Shown: positions 15,489-22,478 of the stretch, piece by piece | How positions within the stretch are numbered: position 1 is the first letter of the stretch | Layout of the letters: every line of letters begins with the position of its first letter | Assembly (NCBI GenBank): GCA_945861065.1 | Contig: CAMASI010000042.1 | Location: 1 to 37,694, forward strand | Origin: Klebsiella pneumoniae | GTDB taxonomy: Bacteria; Myxococcota_A; UBA796; GCA-2862545 | Direction: 5' to 3' | Length of the DNA: 37,694 nucleotides | The notes under the pieces: generated by a model | Databases searched by the model: none | What the model saw: only the letters and a program-made list of their open reading frames with translations | What the model was told of the DNA's origin: nothing | Position numbers and translations under genes: made by a program

Positions 15489-16858
15489 CTTGGCTCCTGG
15501 TCGGATGCGTCCGGTCGCACTCCCCGGGTGCGGTCAGTCCTTCCGGTGACGAGAGCGGTCCGCGTCCGGTTGTGGACGGGATGGGCCACGTGCCTCTCTC
15601 GGAGTCCCAGCCATCGGGCGATCCCGGGGCTGCACCCTCCGTTGTGATCCAAGGAGTTGCAGGTCAGGCGCTGGGCGCGTCGTTAAGCGTTTTGGACGGA
15701 CTGCACGCCGGTGTCCCCGGCTTAGTAATCGTTGGGGCGATGGGCGACCTGGATGAGTTGCCGAGCTCCGACGCCGCTGTGCTCGCCGGATTACTGCCCC
15801 GTGGGCTGATGCCGTTGAATCAATTGTGGGACGGTGTTAGCCGAATCGTTGGAGCCGGCGGGTTTTCGAACGGCAACTATGAATGGGCAGGAGATGCAAC
15901 AGGTGACGGGGAGATGGATCTCTGGATTGGGGCCCAGCTTCGCGCCGGCCCGTTCTTGGGCCGACTGACTGTTTACGACTACTACGAAACGGAATTCGCG
16001 ATCGCTTGGTCGCCACGGGATTCGCCGACCTCCGGCTTTGACGCTGACGGCGACGGCGTCCTCGACCTCGTGACTGGACTTCCGTTCACGTATGCCGCGT
16101 GGCAGATAACGTATGGACCCATCGCCGGTGAGTTGGAGTCGTTCGACGAGGGCGGTGTCGACACGGCGGACGTGTCGATTCTGGGCGACACCTATGCTCC
16201 TTGCGGACTCTACCCGACGTCCCGCGTGCTGTGGGACGCCCTGGGCCCCGGCCACCACGCCATCGCCGTGGGCGAGGACGACTACGAGTGCTCGCCGATG
16301 TTGGAGGACGGGTTCGTCTACGACCTGATGTTGCCGCGCGGGTCGCAGGTCCCGCGGTCGGCGGCCATCGCGACGACGGAGGGAGACTGGGATCGTGTCG
16401 CGCTGTACCCGATGGGTGATGTGGACGGCGACGGCGACGCTGAAGTATTCGGCCTGTCGCCGGCCACCGCGTCCTCGGTGTTCAAGTCGCCCGTGTCGGG
16501 CGTACTGACCCCCGGGCTCGATTCGATGTTGGACAACGACGGCCTCTTCTTCCTGCGCATGCCGTGCGGCGACATAAACGGGGACGGCACCTACGAACTG
16601 CTCGATCGTGATGTCGGCATCCTGTTTTCTCCGTTCTCGGAAACAGAGGACATGACACAGCACGCCGCGCGGGTGCAACTCGACACACGAGGGTTGGACA
16701 TGTACGTGTACGACCCGATTTGCACGCACCATGCCGACCTCGATGGGGACGGCCTGGAGGACATCGCCCACGCGTGGTTCGACGCGTACGGCGGCGCGGG
16801 CGAGGTGTTGATCTGGTACGGCGCCGACCTGGTGGCCGCACTGGAGGGGTCCGGCTGA
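15485..16858 (+). CDS. Lipoprotein with FG-GAP/VCBS-like calcium-binding repeats
   Basis: 457 residues starting MTWLLVGCVRSH with lipobox LVGC. At least five loops of the DxDGDG type are spread along it: GDATGDGEMDLWIG, DADGDGVLDLVTG, GDVDGDGDAEVFG, GDINGDGTYELLD and ADLDGDGLEDIAHAW. Each precedes a hydrophobic strand, as in FG-GAP/VCBS seven-blade propellers found in extracellular adhesins and integrin-like proteins. The start overlaps the previous stop (ATGA); a longer frame reaching 15263 is rejected because the lipoprotein signal begins here. Likely a calcium-stabilised surface propeller acting with the preceding secreted protein. Confidence 0.82.
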   Translation: MTWLLVGCVRSHSPGAVSPSGDESGPRPVVDGMGHVPLSESQPSGDPGAAPSVVIQGVAGQALGASLSVLDGLHAGVPGLVIVGAMGDLDELPSSDAAVLAGLLPRGLMPLNQLWDGVSRIVGAGGFSNGNYEWAGDATGDGEMDLWIGAQLRAGPFLGRLTVYDYYETEFAIAWSPRDSPTSGFDADGDGVLDLVTGLPFTYAAWQITYGPIAGELESFDEGGVDTADVSILGDTYAPCGLYPTSRVLWDALGPGHHAIAVGEDDYECSPMLEDGFVYDLMLPRGSQVPRSAAIATTEGDWDRVALYPMGDVDGDGDAEVFGLSPATASSVFKSPVSGVLTPGLDSMLDNDGLFFLRMPCGDINGDGTYELLDRDVGILFSPFSETEDMTQHAARVQLDTRGLDMYVYDPICTHHADLDGDGLEDIAHAWFDAYGGAGEVLIWYGADLVAALEGSG

Positions 16859-16921
16859 TTGGCCCCCGTAGAGCGAACGAGTTGGTTCCACCGACATCGG
16901 CTTAAAGGAAGGTCGCTGACG

Positions 16922-16981
16922 ATGCAACCCCCGTCGCAGGATCCCGTCCACGAAAACGGATCATGCCCACAGGTCATCTGA
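16922..16981 (+). CDS. Possible 19-residue leader ORF before the nitroreductase
   Basis: ATG at 16922 is preceded by AGGAAGG at 16906-16912, one of the better ribosome-binding sites in the region. It opens a 19-codon frame (MQPPSQDPVHENGSCPQVI, stop TGA) ending 48 bp before the nitroreductase ATG. It could be a regulatory leader peptide or chance. There is no other support. Confidence 0.25.
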   Translation: MQPPSQDPVHENGSCPQVI

Positions 16982-17029
16982 CTCGATGTGGAGGAGGCCC
17001 ACCGGGAGCTACCGGTGTACACCGAAGCG

Positions 17030-17635
17030 ATGTCTGACCTCCTTCGCGCACTGTCCCACCGCCAGGTCGATCATCCGGTGGATCCATTGTTCCCGAACCG
17101 CTGGTCTCCACGGGCCATGAGCGGCGTGCCGGTGGGCAAGGACGCACTCATGACGCTGTTCGAGGCGGCGCGTTGGGCACCGTCGTCGAATAACAACCAG
17201 CCCTGGCGCTTCGTCTACGCGATGCGAGACACCGACGCTTGGCCGAGCCTCTTTGACCTGCTCGTGCCCTTCAACCAGGGCTGGTGTCAACAGGCTGGGG
17301 CGCTGGTGGTCATGGCGTCCAAGGATACCTTCGATCACAATGGCAAGCCGTCCACCACCCACGCGTTCGACGCCGGCGCGGCGTGGATGAGCCTTGCCCT
17401 GCAGGGATCGCTTCTGGGACTGGTCGTACACGGTATGCAGGGCTTTGATTACGCGAGGGCTTCCCAGGCGGTGGGATTGCCCGAGGGTCACTCGGTAGAG
17501 GCGATGTGCGCGATCGGCCACCCGGCCCCCTTGGAGGTGCTTTCCGAGGCCTTGCGATCGAAAGAAACTCCGAGCGCGCGTAAGCCGCTCGTAGATATTG
17601 TTTTTGAAGGCACCTTTCGGGCGCCACCGCTCTAA
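17030..17635 (+). CDS. Nitroreductase-family FMN oxidoreductase
   Basis: 201 residues from the ATG at 17030. The motif RWSPRAMSGVPV, then LFEAARWAPSSNNNQPWRFVYAMR, is the FMN-binding signature of the nitroreductase fold. GAAWMSLALQGSLLGLVVHGMQGF is the dimer/FMN helix region, and AMCAIGHPAP matches the family's ending. Such enzymes reduce nitro compounds, quinones or other acceptors with NAD(P)H; the substrate cannot be inferred. In-frame GTG codons at 16988 and 17015 are alternative starts. The one at 17015 has GGGAG six bases upstream, so the protein may be 5 residues longer. It converges on the acetyltransferase gene, 8 bp apart. Confidence 0.88.
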   Translation: MSDLLRALSHRQVDHPVDPLFPNRWSPRAMSGVPVGKDALMTLFEAARWAPSSNNNQPWRFVYAMRDTDAWPSLFDLLVPFNQGWCQQAGALVVMASKDTFDHNGKPSTTHAFDAGAAWMSLALQGSLLGLVVHGMQGFDYARASQAVGLPEGHSVEAMCAIGHPAPLEVLSEALRSKETPSARKPLVDIVFEGTFRAPPL

Positions 17636-17643
17636 TTTCTGGA

Positions 17644-18177
17644 TTAATTCGCGAACGGGGGCATGCTTTCGTCCCCTACGCAGCAATGCCAGTATCCGAC
17701 ATCGCGCCAAGCGCCGTGCTTGAAACCCACACGTGGAAACGTGCCGACGTGCACCATTCCGAAGCGCTCATGGAGCCGGACACTCGGAACGTTGGGGAGG
17801 CTGATTCCCGCCAGTACGGTCCGGAGACCGGCGGCTGCGATTCGCGGAAACAACTCCGTGTACAACGCCGTACCGACCCCTTGGCTACGGCGGCCAGCCT
17901 CGACATACAACCCGATCTCGGCGCTCCAAGCATACGCACCGCGCGCCTTCCACGGGCCGCAACGGGCGAACGCGATGGCCTCACCGTGAACAATCGAAAC
18001 CAACCACGGGTATTTTCCTTGAGCGATCGCAAACTCAGCACACAATTCGTTGAGAGACGGGGGGGTCGTGCCGAAATGGGCCACGCCGTGCTCAATCTCG
18101 TGCGCAAGAATCCTAAGGATAGCCGCAAGGTCATCCTCTTTCGCCTCGCGAACGTCGTGTTTGACGCGGTCACCCAT
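17644..18177 (-). CDS. GNAT-family N-acetyltransferase (phosphinothricin acetyltransferase-like)
   Basis: 177 residues. The core VREAKEDDLAAILRIL, then AEIGLYVEAGRRSQGVGTALYTEL (the acetyl-CoA pyrophosphate loop as RSQGVGT) and AGISLPNVPSVRLHERFGMVHVGTFPRVGFKHGAWRDVGYW, follows the PAT/bar type of GNAT acetyltransferase. These acetylate small amines such as phosphinothricin or amino-acid analogues. The ATG at 18177 overlaps the stop of the upstream membrane-protein gene by 8 bp, so the two are coupled. A longer frame to 18267 is judged spurious because it lies inside that gene. Confidence 0.88.
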   Translation of the reverse strand: MGDRVKHDVREAKEDDLAAILRILAHEIEHGVAHFGTTPPSLNELCAEFAIAQGKYPWLVSIVHGEAIAFARCGPWKARGAYAWSAEIGLYVEAGRRSQGVGTALYTELFPRIAAAGLRTVLAGISLPNVPSVRLHERFGMVHVGTFPRVGFKHGAWRDVGYWHCCVGDESMPPFAN

Positions 18178-18943
18178 TCGGGAACACGCCGGGGCCGAAA
18201 ACAAACACTGCGAGCCCCATGGCGGCGACGCCGGCAAGGAGCCAGCCGTTATTCCGCGGGATAACAACGTCGGTGCGCGATCCTGTGGCCTCGGCCGCTG
18301 CGGACATCCACGCCAACGCCGACGTGCCGCCTACCGTGGCGAGGGCAGAGGTCAACGCGTAGACGGGCCCGAGCGGGTTGCGCAGCGCTGCGGCGGTCAT
18401 CAGTCCTCCCCCGATGAGCAGGTAGGGCCACAACATCAGTGCGCGGGCTTTGGGTTTGCATTGTGTTGCGCCAAGAAGGGGTTCGAGCGCCCGCAGGAGC
18501 AGAAAGCCAAGTCCGACGTAGATAGCACCCGCGCACACGCCCCAAACCACGCGAAGCGACGTCGGTACGCCGTAGGAATCGAGAATAGACGTCCAATCTC
18601 CAAAACCGAAGAGGGGGTCAGCGAACAGATACCCCGCTCCGAGCAAGCTGTTGACCGCCGCGGTCAACCACAAGGCATAGCGGGTCGCCGGTGCCCAGTC
18701 TCCACGAAGGAAAACAAATGCCAGGCCCCCTATGGCGAGGTTGGCGACGGTGCCGGCCGCTGTGACGATTCGCTCCGCGCCCACGTGTTCGGGCGGCACG
18801 GTGCAGTCGCACCAACTCGTCGTGAATCCCACGAGTTCGTGACCGGTCAGGACGCAGGCGCCACCGTGCCCGAGACCCTCGTGGACCACCTTCGCGGCCA
18901 AGTAGACGACAGCGGCGATTGCGAGAAGCGTCGGCTGGTGCAT
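18170..18943 (-). CDS. Multi-pass membrane protein with a metalloprotease-like HEGLGH motif
   Basis: 257 residues with about seven hydrophobic segments. Near the N-terminus LLAIAAVVYLAAKVVHEGLGHGG puts HEGLGH inside a membrane helix, as in site-2 (M50) proteases. The spacing is HExxxH rather than HExxH. A later NPLGPVYALTSALATVGG and earlier NLAIGGLAF could supply a third ligand, but none matches the M50 NxxPxxxxD motif clearly. It may be an atypical intramembrane metalloprotease or an inactive relative. It begins 4 bp after a hairpin that also lies at the end of rtcR and is translationally coupled to the acetyltransferase. Biochemical role unknown. Confidence 0.68.
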   Translation of the reverse strand: MHQPTLLAIAAVVYLAAKVVHEGLGHGGACVLTGHELVGFTTSWCDCTVPPEHVGAERIVTAAGTVANLAIGGLAFVFLRGDWAPATRYALWLTAAVNSLLGAGYLFADPLFGFGDWTSILDSYGVPTSLRVVWGVCAGAIYVGLGFLLLRALEPLLGATQCKPKARALMLWPYLLIGGGLMTAAALRNPLGPVYALTSALATVGGTSALAWMSAAAEATGSRTDVVIPRNNGWLLAGVAAMGLAVFVFGPGVFPNG

Positions 18944-18946
18944 AGA

Positions 18947-18994
18947 AACGGGTAACGCCCTGCGCCTCGCTTGTGCCCCGGCGGCTTACCCGTT
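18947..18994 (-). terminator. Hairpin between rtcR and the membrane-protein gene
   Basis: AACGGGTAA at 18947-18955 and TTACCCGTT at 18986-18994 form a perfect 9-bp inverted repeat with a 30-nt loop, in the 58-bp gap downstream of rtcR. On the minus strand the stem is followed by TTTCT and then the ATG of the membrane gene at 18943. It could terminate rtcR transcription or mask translation of the next gene. The U-tract is short, so intrinsic termination would be weak. Confidence 0.45.
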
Positions 18995-19001
18995 CGTGTT
19001 C

Positions 19002-20600
19002 TCAGCCCGGTAGGGATCGCCTGAGCACGTCCGTACCGCGCAAACCAAACCGTGCGAGATACTTTGTGAGCCGATCCGCGTCATTGCGACTCGTGCGACG
19101 CGCGATCGACGCGCCGAACAGGACCCGACCGGCCTCCGACAGCGTTGGGCTTCTCGCGCAGACCGCCAGCACGTCGTCGAGCTGCACACGATCGAAGCGA
19201 TCGAGGGCTGCCGCTGCTTCCGCGCCGAGCGCCATCGCCGAGGCGCTCGGAGGTGAATTGCCCCGCCAGGCAATTTCCAACGAGGTGATTTCTTCGTCCA
19301 CCTGGCTGACATCAATTCTCCCGCCTTCCGCAAGTGTTGCGAGCCGCGTGATCACGCCATCGAAATCCCGGAAGTTTCCGGGCCACGGCGCGGATTTCGC
19401 CCATGCGAGGAAGCGAGCCCGGGCCTCGCGATTCGCGCGAACCCTTCGGCCCTCGTTCGCGGCGACGCGGTCCAGCAGCGAATCGAAAATCGCCTCGACG
19501 TCTTCCGGGCGTTCGGAAAGTCCGGGAAGATGAAAATGCCACGTGTCGATTCGTGCCAGTAAATCCTCTCGAAATCGGCCCTGACCTACGGCCGCGCGCA
19601 GGTCGCGACAGGTTCCCACGATCAGTTGGAAATCGCTTATTGTTTCCCGGTCGGCGCCCAACGGAAGAAATCGCTTTTCCTCAACGGCGCGCAGCAACAT
19701 CGCCTGCTCATCGAGTCCGAGCTCACCGATCTCGTCGAGAAAGAGCAGGCCTCCGTCGGCCGCCGCCAGCAGGCCCTTCCGATCCTCGCTGGCACCGGTG
19801 AACGCCCCTCGCCGATGGCCGAACAGCGTGGACATGGCGCCGTCGCCCCGCAACGTCGCACAGTTCACCTCGACCAGCGCCCCACCCACCAAGCGTCGTT
19901 CCTTCCGAAGGTCATAGATTCGCCGTGCCAGGACCGTCTTGCCCGCCCCGGTGGCGCCGGTGATGAGGATGGGCGCGCGGCTCTGCGTCGCCACCCGTTC
20001 GACCCGGCCCATCAGCGCATGAAAGGCTGGATTTCGGCTTTCGAGGCCGCCCTCCAGCCGACCCACCGCGCTCGCGGCCCGCGTCGCCCATCGTTTGGCG
20101 ATCTGATCGTAGCGGGCGCGATGCAGGTCGATGGTGGTGAGACTAGGGGGACCGCCTCGGCGGGGAGGACCGGTCTGGACGAGCAGTCCCGGGAGAAATC
20201 CAGATTCGGTGAGCAGGAACAGGCAGATTTGGGCGACGTGAGTGCCGGTGGTGATATGAATCCACGTGCGCGCCTCGTCAAGACGGGGGGCGTAGCGGAC
20301 AGCGTAGTCGTGGAGCGCCGCCCACATCGCCTCGAAGTCCCAGGGGTCGGCGACGATGAGCGGCCGGAGCACGACCTCGGTTTCCGGCGACACCTGGACC
20401 ACGTCCTTCGCGATCAGCTTGGCCAAGGGCGCCTCGGGATCGGGGCACAGCAGTTCGAGCCGGGCGATCGTCGCCGACTCGGACTGGAACAGGCTCACCG
20501 TGGGTCGCCACCGCTCCCAGCGGTTGGGCCCGAGGCCGGCGTCGAGCGTCGTGCCGAGCATCCCGATGACGACGAGCGGCGTCTCTGTCTTATCTGCCAT
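19002..20600 (-). CDS. rtcR: RtcR, CARF-domain sigma-54-dependent activator of RNA repair genes
   Basis: 532 residues. It opens VVIGMLGTTLDAG and GPNRWERWRPTVSLFQ, then SPETEVVLRPL and WIHITTGTHVAQICLFLL, the RtcR-type CARF sensor (about 1-185). The sigma-54 activator core follows: Walker A GATGAGKT (215-222), the sigma-54-contacting GAFTGA loop (265-270), Walker B LLFLDE (285-290) and an arginine-finger region RFREDLLARI (342-351). A C-terminal helix-turn-helix (LSEAGRVLFGASI to NDADRLTKYLARFGL) completes the E. coli RtcR architecture. RtcR senses an RNA-damage signal and switches on rtcB/rtcA and related RNA-repair genes. Neither is in the window, and the divergent DNA (20601-20876) holds no clear gene, so the target is elsewhere or is a small RNA. 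The ATG at 20600 fits the family N-terminus. Confidence 0.95.
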   Translation of the reverse strand: MADKTETPLVVIGMLGTTLDAGLGPNRWERWRPTVSLFQSESATIARLELLCPDPEAPLAKLIAKDVVQVSPETEVVLRPLIVADPWDFEAMWAALHDYAVRYAPRLDEARTWIHITTGTHVAQICLFLLTESGFLPGLLVQTGPPRRGGPPSLTTIDLHRARYDQIAKRWATRAASAVGRLEGGLESRNPAFHALMGRVERVATQSRAPILITGATGAGKTVLARRIYDLRKERRLVGGALVEVNCATLRGDGAMSTLFGHRRGAFTGASEDRKGLLAAADGGLLFLDEIGELGLDEQAMLLRAVEEKRFLPLGADRETISDFQLIVGTCRDLRAAVGQGRFREDLLARIDTWHFHLPGLSERPEDVEAIFDSLLDRVAANEGRRVRANREARARFLAWAKSAPWPGNFRDFDGVITRLATLAEGGRIDVSQVDEEITSLEIAWRGNSPPSASAMALGAEAAAALDRFDRVQLDDVLAVCARSPTLSEAGRVLFGASIARRTSRNDADRLTKYLARFGLRGTDVLRRSLPG

Positions 20601-20876
20601 GATAAAGGGCTATCCCAATCATGCGCACGATGTTGCTTGTTTCCGCCCTGACGCGCGACTCCAACATCGCTGTGGGATCCGATTTCAGTGGAAAGTTGTA
20701 CCTGTATTTGTGGTTGATCGTGAACGCCACGGCAACGAAACAAAATCGGTAATGTCGGAGGGGGTTCAGGGGGATCTGATGATCAGGCATATCGTCAACT
20801 TCTACAGATTCCGATTATCAGAGAAGCCTGCGAGGGACCCGTGCTTAAGTACTGTTTTGTTTGAGGGTAGCGGCGT
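20601..20876. other. Gene-poor, AT-richer region upstream of rtcR
   Basis: 276 bp between the rtcR start and the 3' end of the Cys-rich protein gene. It is visibly richer in A and T than its surroundings. CCGATTT (near 20679) and AAATCGG (near 20743) form a 7-bp inverted repeat. A 66-codon minus-strand frame from an ATG at 20790 (MPDHQIPLNPLRHYRF...) overlaps the rtcR start and has no recognised family. A TTGC at 20633-20636 resembles a sigma-54 -12 element, but the -24 GG is missing, so no convincing sigma-54 promoter is seen on either strand. It most likely holds the rtcR promoter and possibly a small RNA. Confidence 0.4.
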
Positions 20877-22223
20877 TCAGTTGCTCGTGCCGATACCGTT
20901 TCTCCATGCGCCATCGAGTACGCGCTGGATGCGGAAGTCCCGATCCACCTCAAGCCGTTCACGGACCATCGCCTCGTCTTCCCGATACACGCTCGGGTAG
21001 GCGATAACAATCTTGACACTCGGCACCAACCCGGACCCAGTGTAGGAGTTGATATTGCGATTGCGGCAAAATGCATCAGCTTTCTTGGCGTCGTCGTGCT
21101 GCCGACCGACGGCGATAAGGCAGGGAACGCCTGTGCAATCAAGGGTTGTTGGAAACGCGCGGAAACCGGGGCAAGTCTCGGTCAACTCGTCAAAGAGGTC
21201 GGTCGCGAATAGAACGTAGGCCTCGTATTCCTCCTGGGTCACGTCCTCATTGGCGGGCTCGCAGTCCCAATACGCGCGAAGCGCTGTGCACCGATTCTCA
21301 CCGCGGAGTTGGTTGACGACCTCGGGAAGAGTTGCGCAGCTCTGCTCCAGGTCACCAATGTCCCAAGAGACGCCGTTGTAACGCGGTTCCAGTCTGCGGG
21401 CCCTGTTCTGAATTCGAACCGTGAGGTACGAGGTTAGTGAGGGGTCAGTCACAGATTCCAGGATGATGGGTATCCAGTTTCTCCAAACCTCTTTTTCCTG
21501 TGCGGGCTGGGAGTCCTTCTGCTCAACGAATCTTTCGGAAGCGGATTCTAGTGCCTCGCAACCGTGCGAACCGGTTTCGAGCACCTCCCGAGCAAATACG
21601 GCGATGCACGGAAACTCGGAGCAGTCGAATACAACCTGCGCCGGCGTCAACACGCAGGCGGCCAACAAATCCACGATTTCGGCCGGAAGCTCCCCCGCTA
21701 CTCTCTCGTCTGGAAAGTCAATCGGGGCAGCGCACACGGACTGACGAGCGAACGCCTGCTCACACAGGAGGGCCGCGTCACGAGCAAGTTCGTCTGCGGC
21801 CGAACGGAGGGTTTCGCACGTCGGCGAATCAGCAACGGACTTCCGATTGGAGTCGTTAGGGCCCGCCGCGAAATAAACAGTGCGAGAGCGCGTGTGGATG
21901 CGCCCGCTGGGCGAGGAACGGGGCGCAGCCTGACCGAGGAGTACCCGGCGTACTTCGCAGGGAAGGCGGGGTCCCCGTGACGAAGCCCAGCGGGATGCAG
22001 CCCCGCGCGAGATGCGCTGTTTATTTTGCGGCGGGCCCTTAAATCCCGGCGACGAAGAGCCAAACTCACCATCGCTCGCCAGGGCGGCAGGCGCATGTCG
22101 TGCGTCAGGTGAAATCGGACCCTGGACTCCGAAGCAGCACACGACGGCGAGGACGGCGAGCACCCCCGCGATGACCCGCGTGGCATCCCTTTGCTCAAGG
22201 CCCGTCGTAGGGGTCAACGGCAT
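20877..22223 (-). CDS. Cys-rich secreted/anchored protein carrying an in-frame repeat insertion
   Basis: 448 residues. GAGGAA precedes the ATG by 7 nt. A hydrophobic N-terminal segment (VIAGVLAVLAVVCCFGV, residues 17-33) anchors or exports it. Residues about 63-122 are encoded by the inverted-repeat element at 21859-22038. They read through without a stop because the 180-bp element plus its 3-bp duplication is a multiple of three. The remainder has two matching Cys modules, VVFDCSEFPCIAVFAR (near 185) and TLDCTGVPCLIAVGR (near 380). This suggests an internal duplication, with long helical segments between. This DCxxxPCIA pattern recurs in uncharacterised delta-group secreted proteins. The inserted 60 residues are basic and low in secondary-structure signal, and probably form a loop. 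Function unknown. Confidence 0.7.
   Translation of the reverse strand: MPLTPTTGLEQRDATRVIAGVLAVLAVVCCFGVQGPISPDARHAPAALASDGEFGSSSPGFKGPPQNKQRISRGAASRWASSRGPRLPCEVRRVLLGQAAPRSSPSGRIHTRSRTVYFAAGPNDSNRKSVADSPTCETLRSAADELARDAALLCEQAFARQSVCAAPIDFPDERVAGELPAEIVDLLAACVLTPAQVVFDCSEFPCIAVFAREVLETGSHGCEALESASERFVEQKDSQPAQEKEVWRNWIPIILESVTDPSLTSYLTVRIQNRARRLEPRYNGVSWDIGDLEQSCATLPEVVNQLRGENRCTALRAYWDCEPANEDVTQEEYEAYVLFATDLFDELTETCPGFRAFPTTLDCTGVPCLIAVGRQHDDAKKADAFCRNRNINSYTGSGLVPSVKIVIAYPSVYREDEAMVRERLEVDRDFRIQRVLDGAWRNGIGTSN
21859..22038. mobile_element. MITE-like inverted-repeat element, copy 1 (inside a gene)
   Basis: 180 bp bounded by GGGCCCGCCGC at the left and its complement at the right. The inverted termini extend about 26 bp with two mismatches (GGGCCCGCCGCRAAATAAAC, then AGYGC). 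TTA at 21856-21858 and TTA at 22039-22041 form a 3-bp target duplication. A central core near 21925-21960, CCTGACCGAGGAGTAC then GGCGTACTTCGCAGG, is shared with copy 2. No transposase is encoded, so it would be moved in trans. A TWA duplication with GGGC ends fits IS5/PIF-Harbinger-type transposition, an inference. Confidence 0.8.
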
Positions 22224-22299
22224 TCAGGGTTCCTCGGCCGCAGCCATCGGTACGTGACTAGCCGATCCTAACCGGCTGCCGGGTACGGGCCGCGCATTA

Positions 22300-22478
22300 G
22301 GGCCCGCCGCAAAATAAGTTGCAGCACTGAGGGCTCGATGGCGCCTGCCGCGCAAGGCGCGAGGAGCAGCCGGACCGAGGAGTACGTGGCGTACTTCGCA
22401 GGTTCGGCACGGCCCCCGCAACGCAGCGCCGCGGGATGCCAGCGACTCCGAATGCGCAAGTTATTTTGCGGCGTGCCC
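22300..22478. mobile_element. MITE-like inverted-repeat element, copy 2 (at a gene's 3' end)
   Basis: 179 bp in the same orientation as copy 1, 261 bp away. Termini GGGCCCGCCGCAAAATAA and the complement of GGGCACGCCGCAAAATAA pair over about 23 bp with two mismatches. The core GACCGAGGAGTAC then GGCGTACTTCGCAGG matches copy 1, but the arms between core and termini differ, so the copies are not a recent duplication. Flanks are TTA (22297-22299) and TGA (22479-22481), one mismatch from a TTA duplication. The right terminus supplies the final codons and stop of the antiporter gene. Confidence 0.78.

Noticed and set aside
15791..16951. 386-codon minus-strand frame
   Set aside because: Antisense to the FG-GAP-like lipoprotein, which has clear DxDGDG repeats.
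16988..17029. GTG at 16988 as the nitroreductase start
   Set aside because: Its GGAGGAGG-like bases lie inside the would-be coding region, and the nitroreductase fold starts near the ATG at 17030. The GTG at 17015 remains possible.
20619..20640. Possible sigma-54 promoter (TTGC at 20633)
   Set aside because: The -24 GG is not at the required 12-bp distance; only the TTGC part matches.
19626..20651. 341-codon plus-strand frame
   Set aside because: Antisense to rtcR, whose family match is complete.
21859..22478. The two inverted-repeat elements read as CRISPR repeats or an integron attC array
   Set aside because: Only two copies, 180 bp long, with transposon-like inverted ends and a target duplication; no spacer periodicity or attC core sites.
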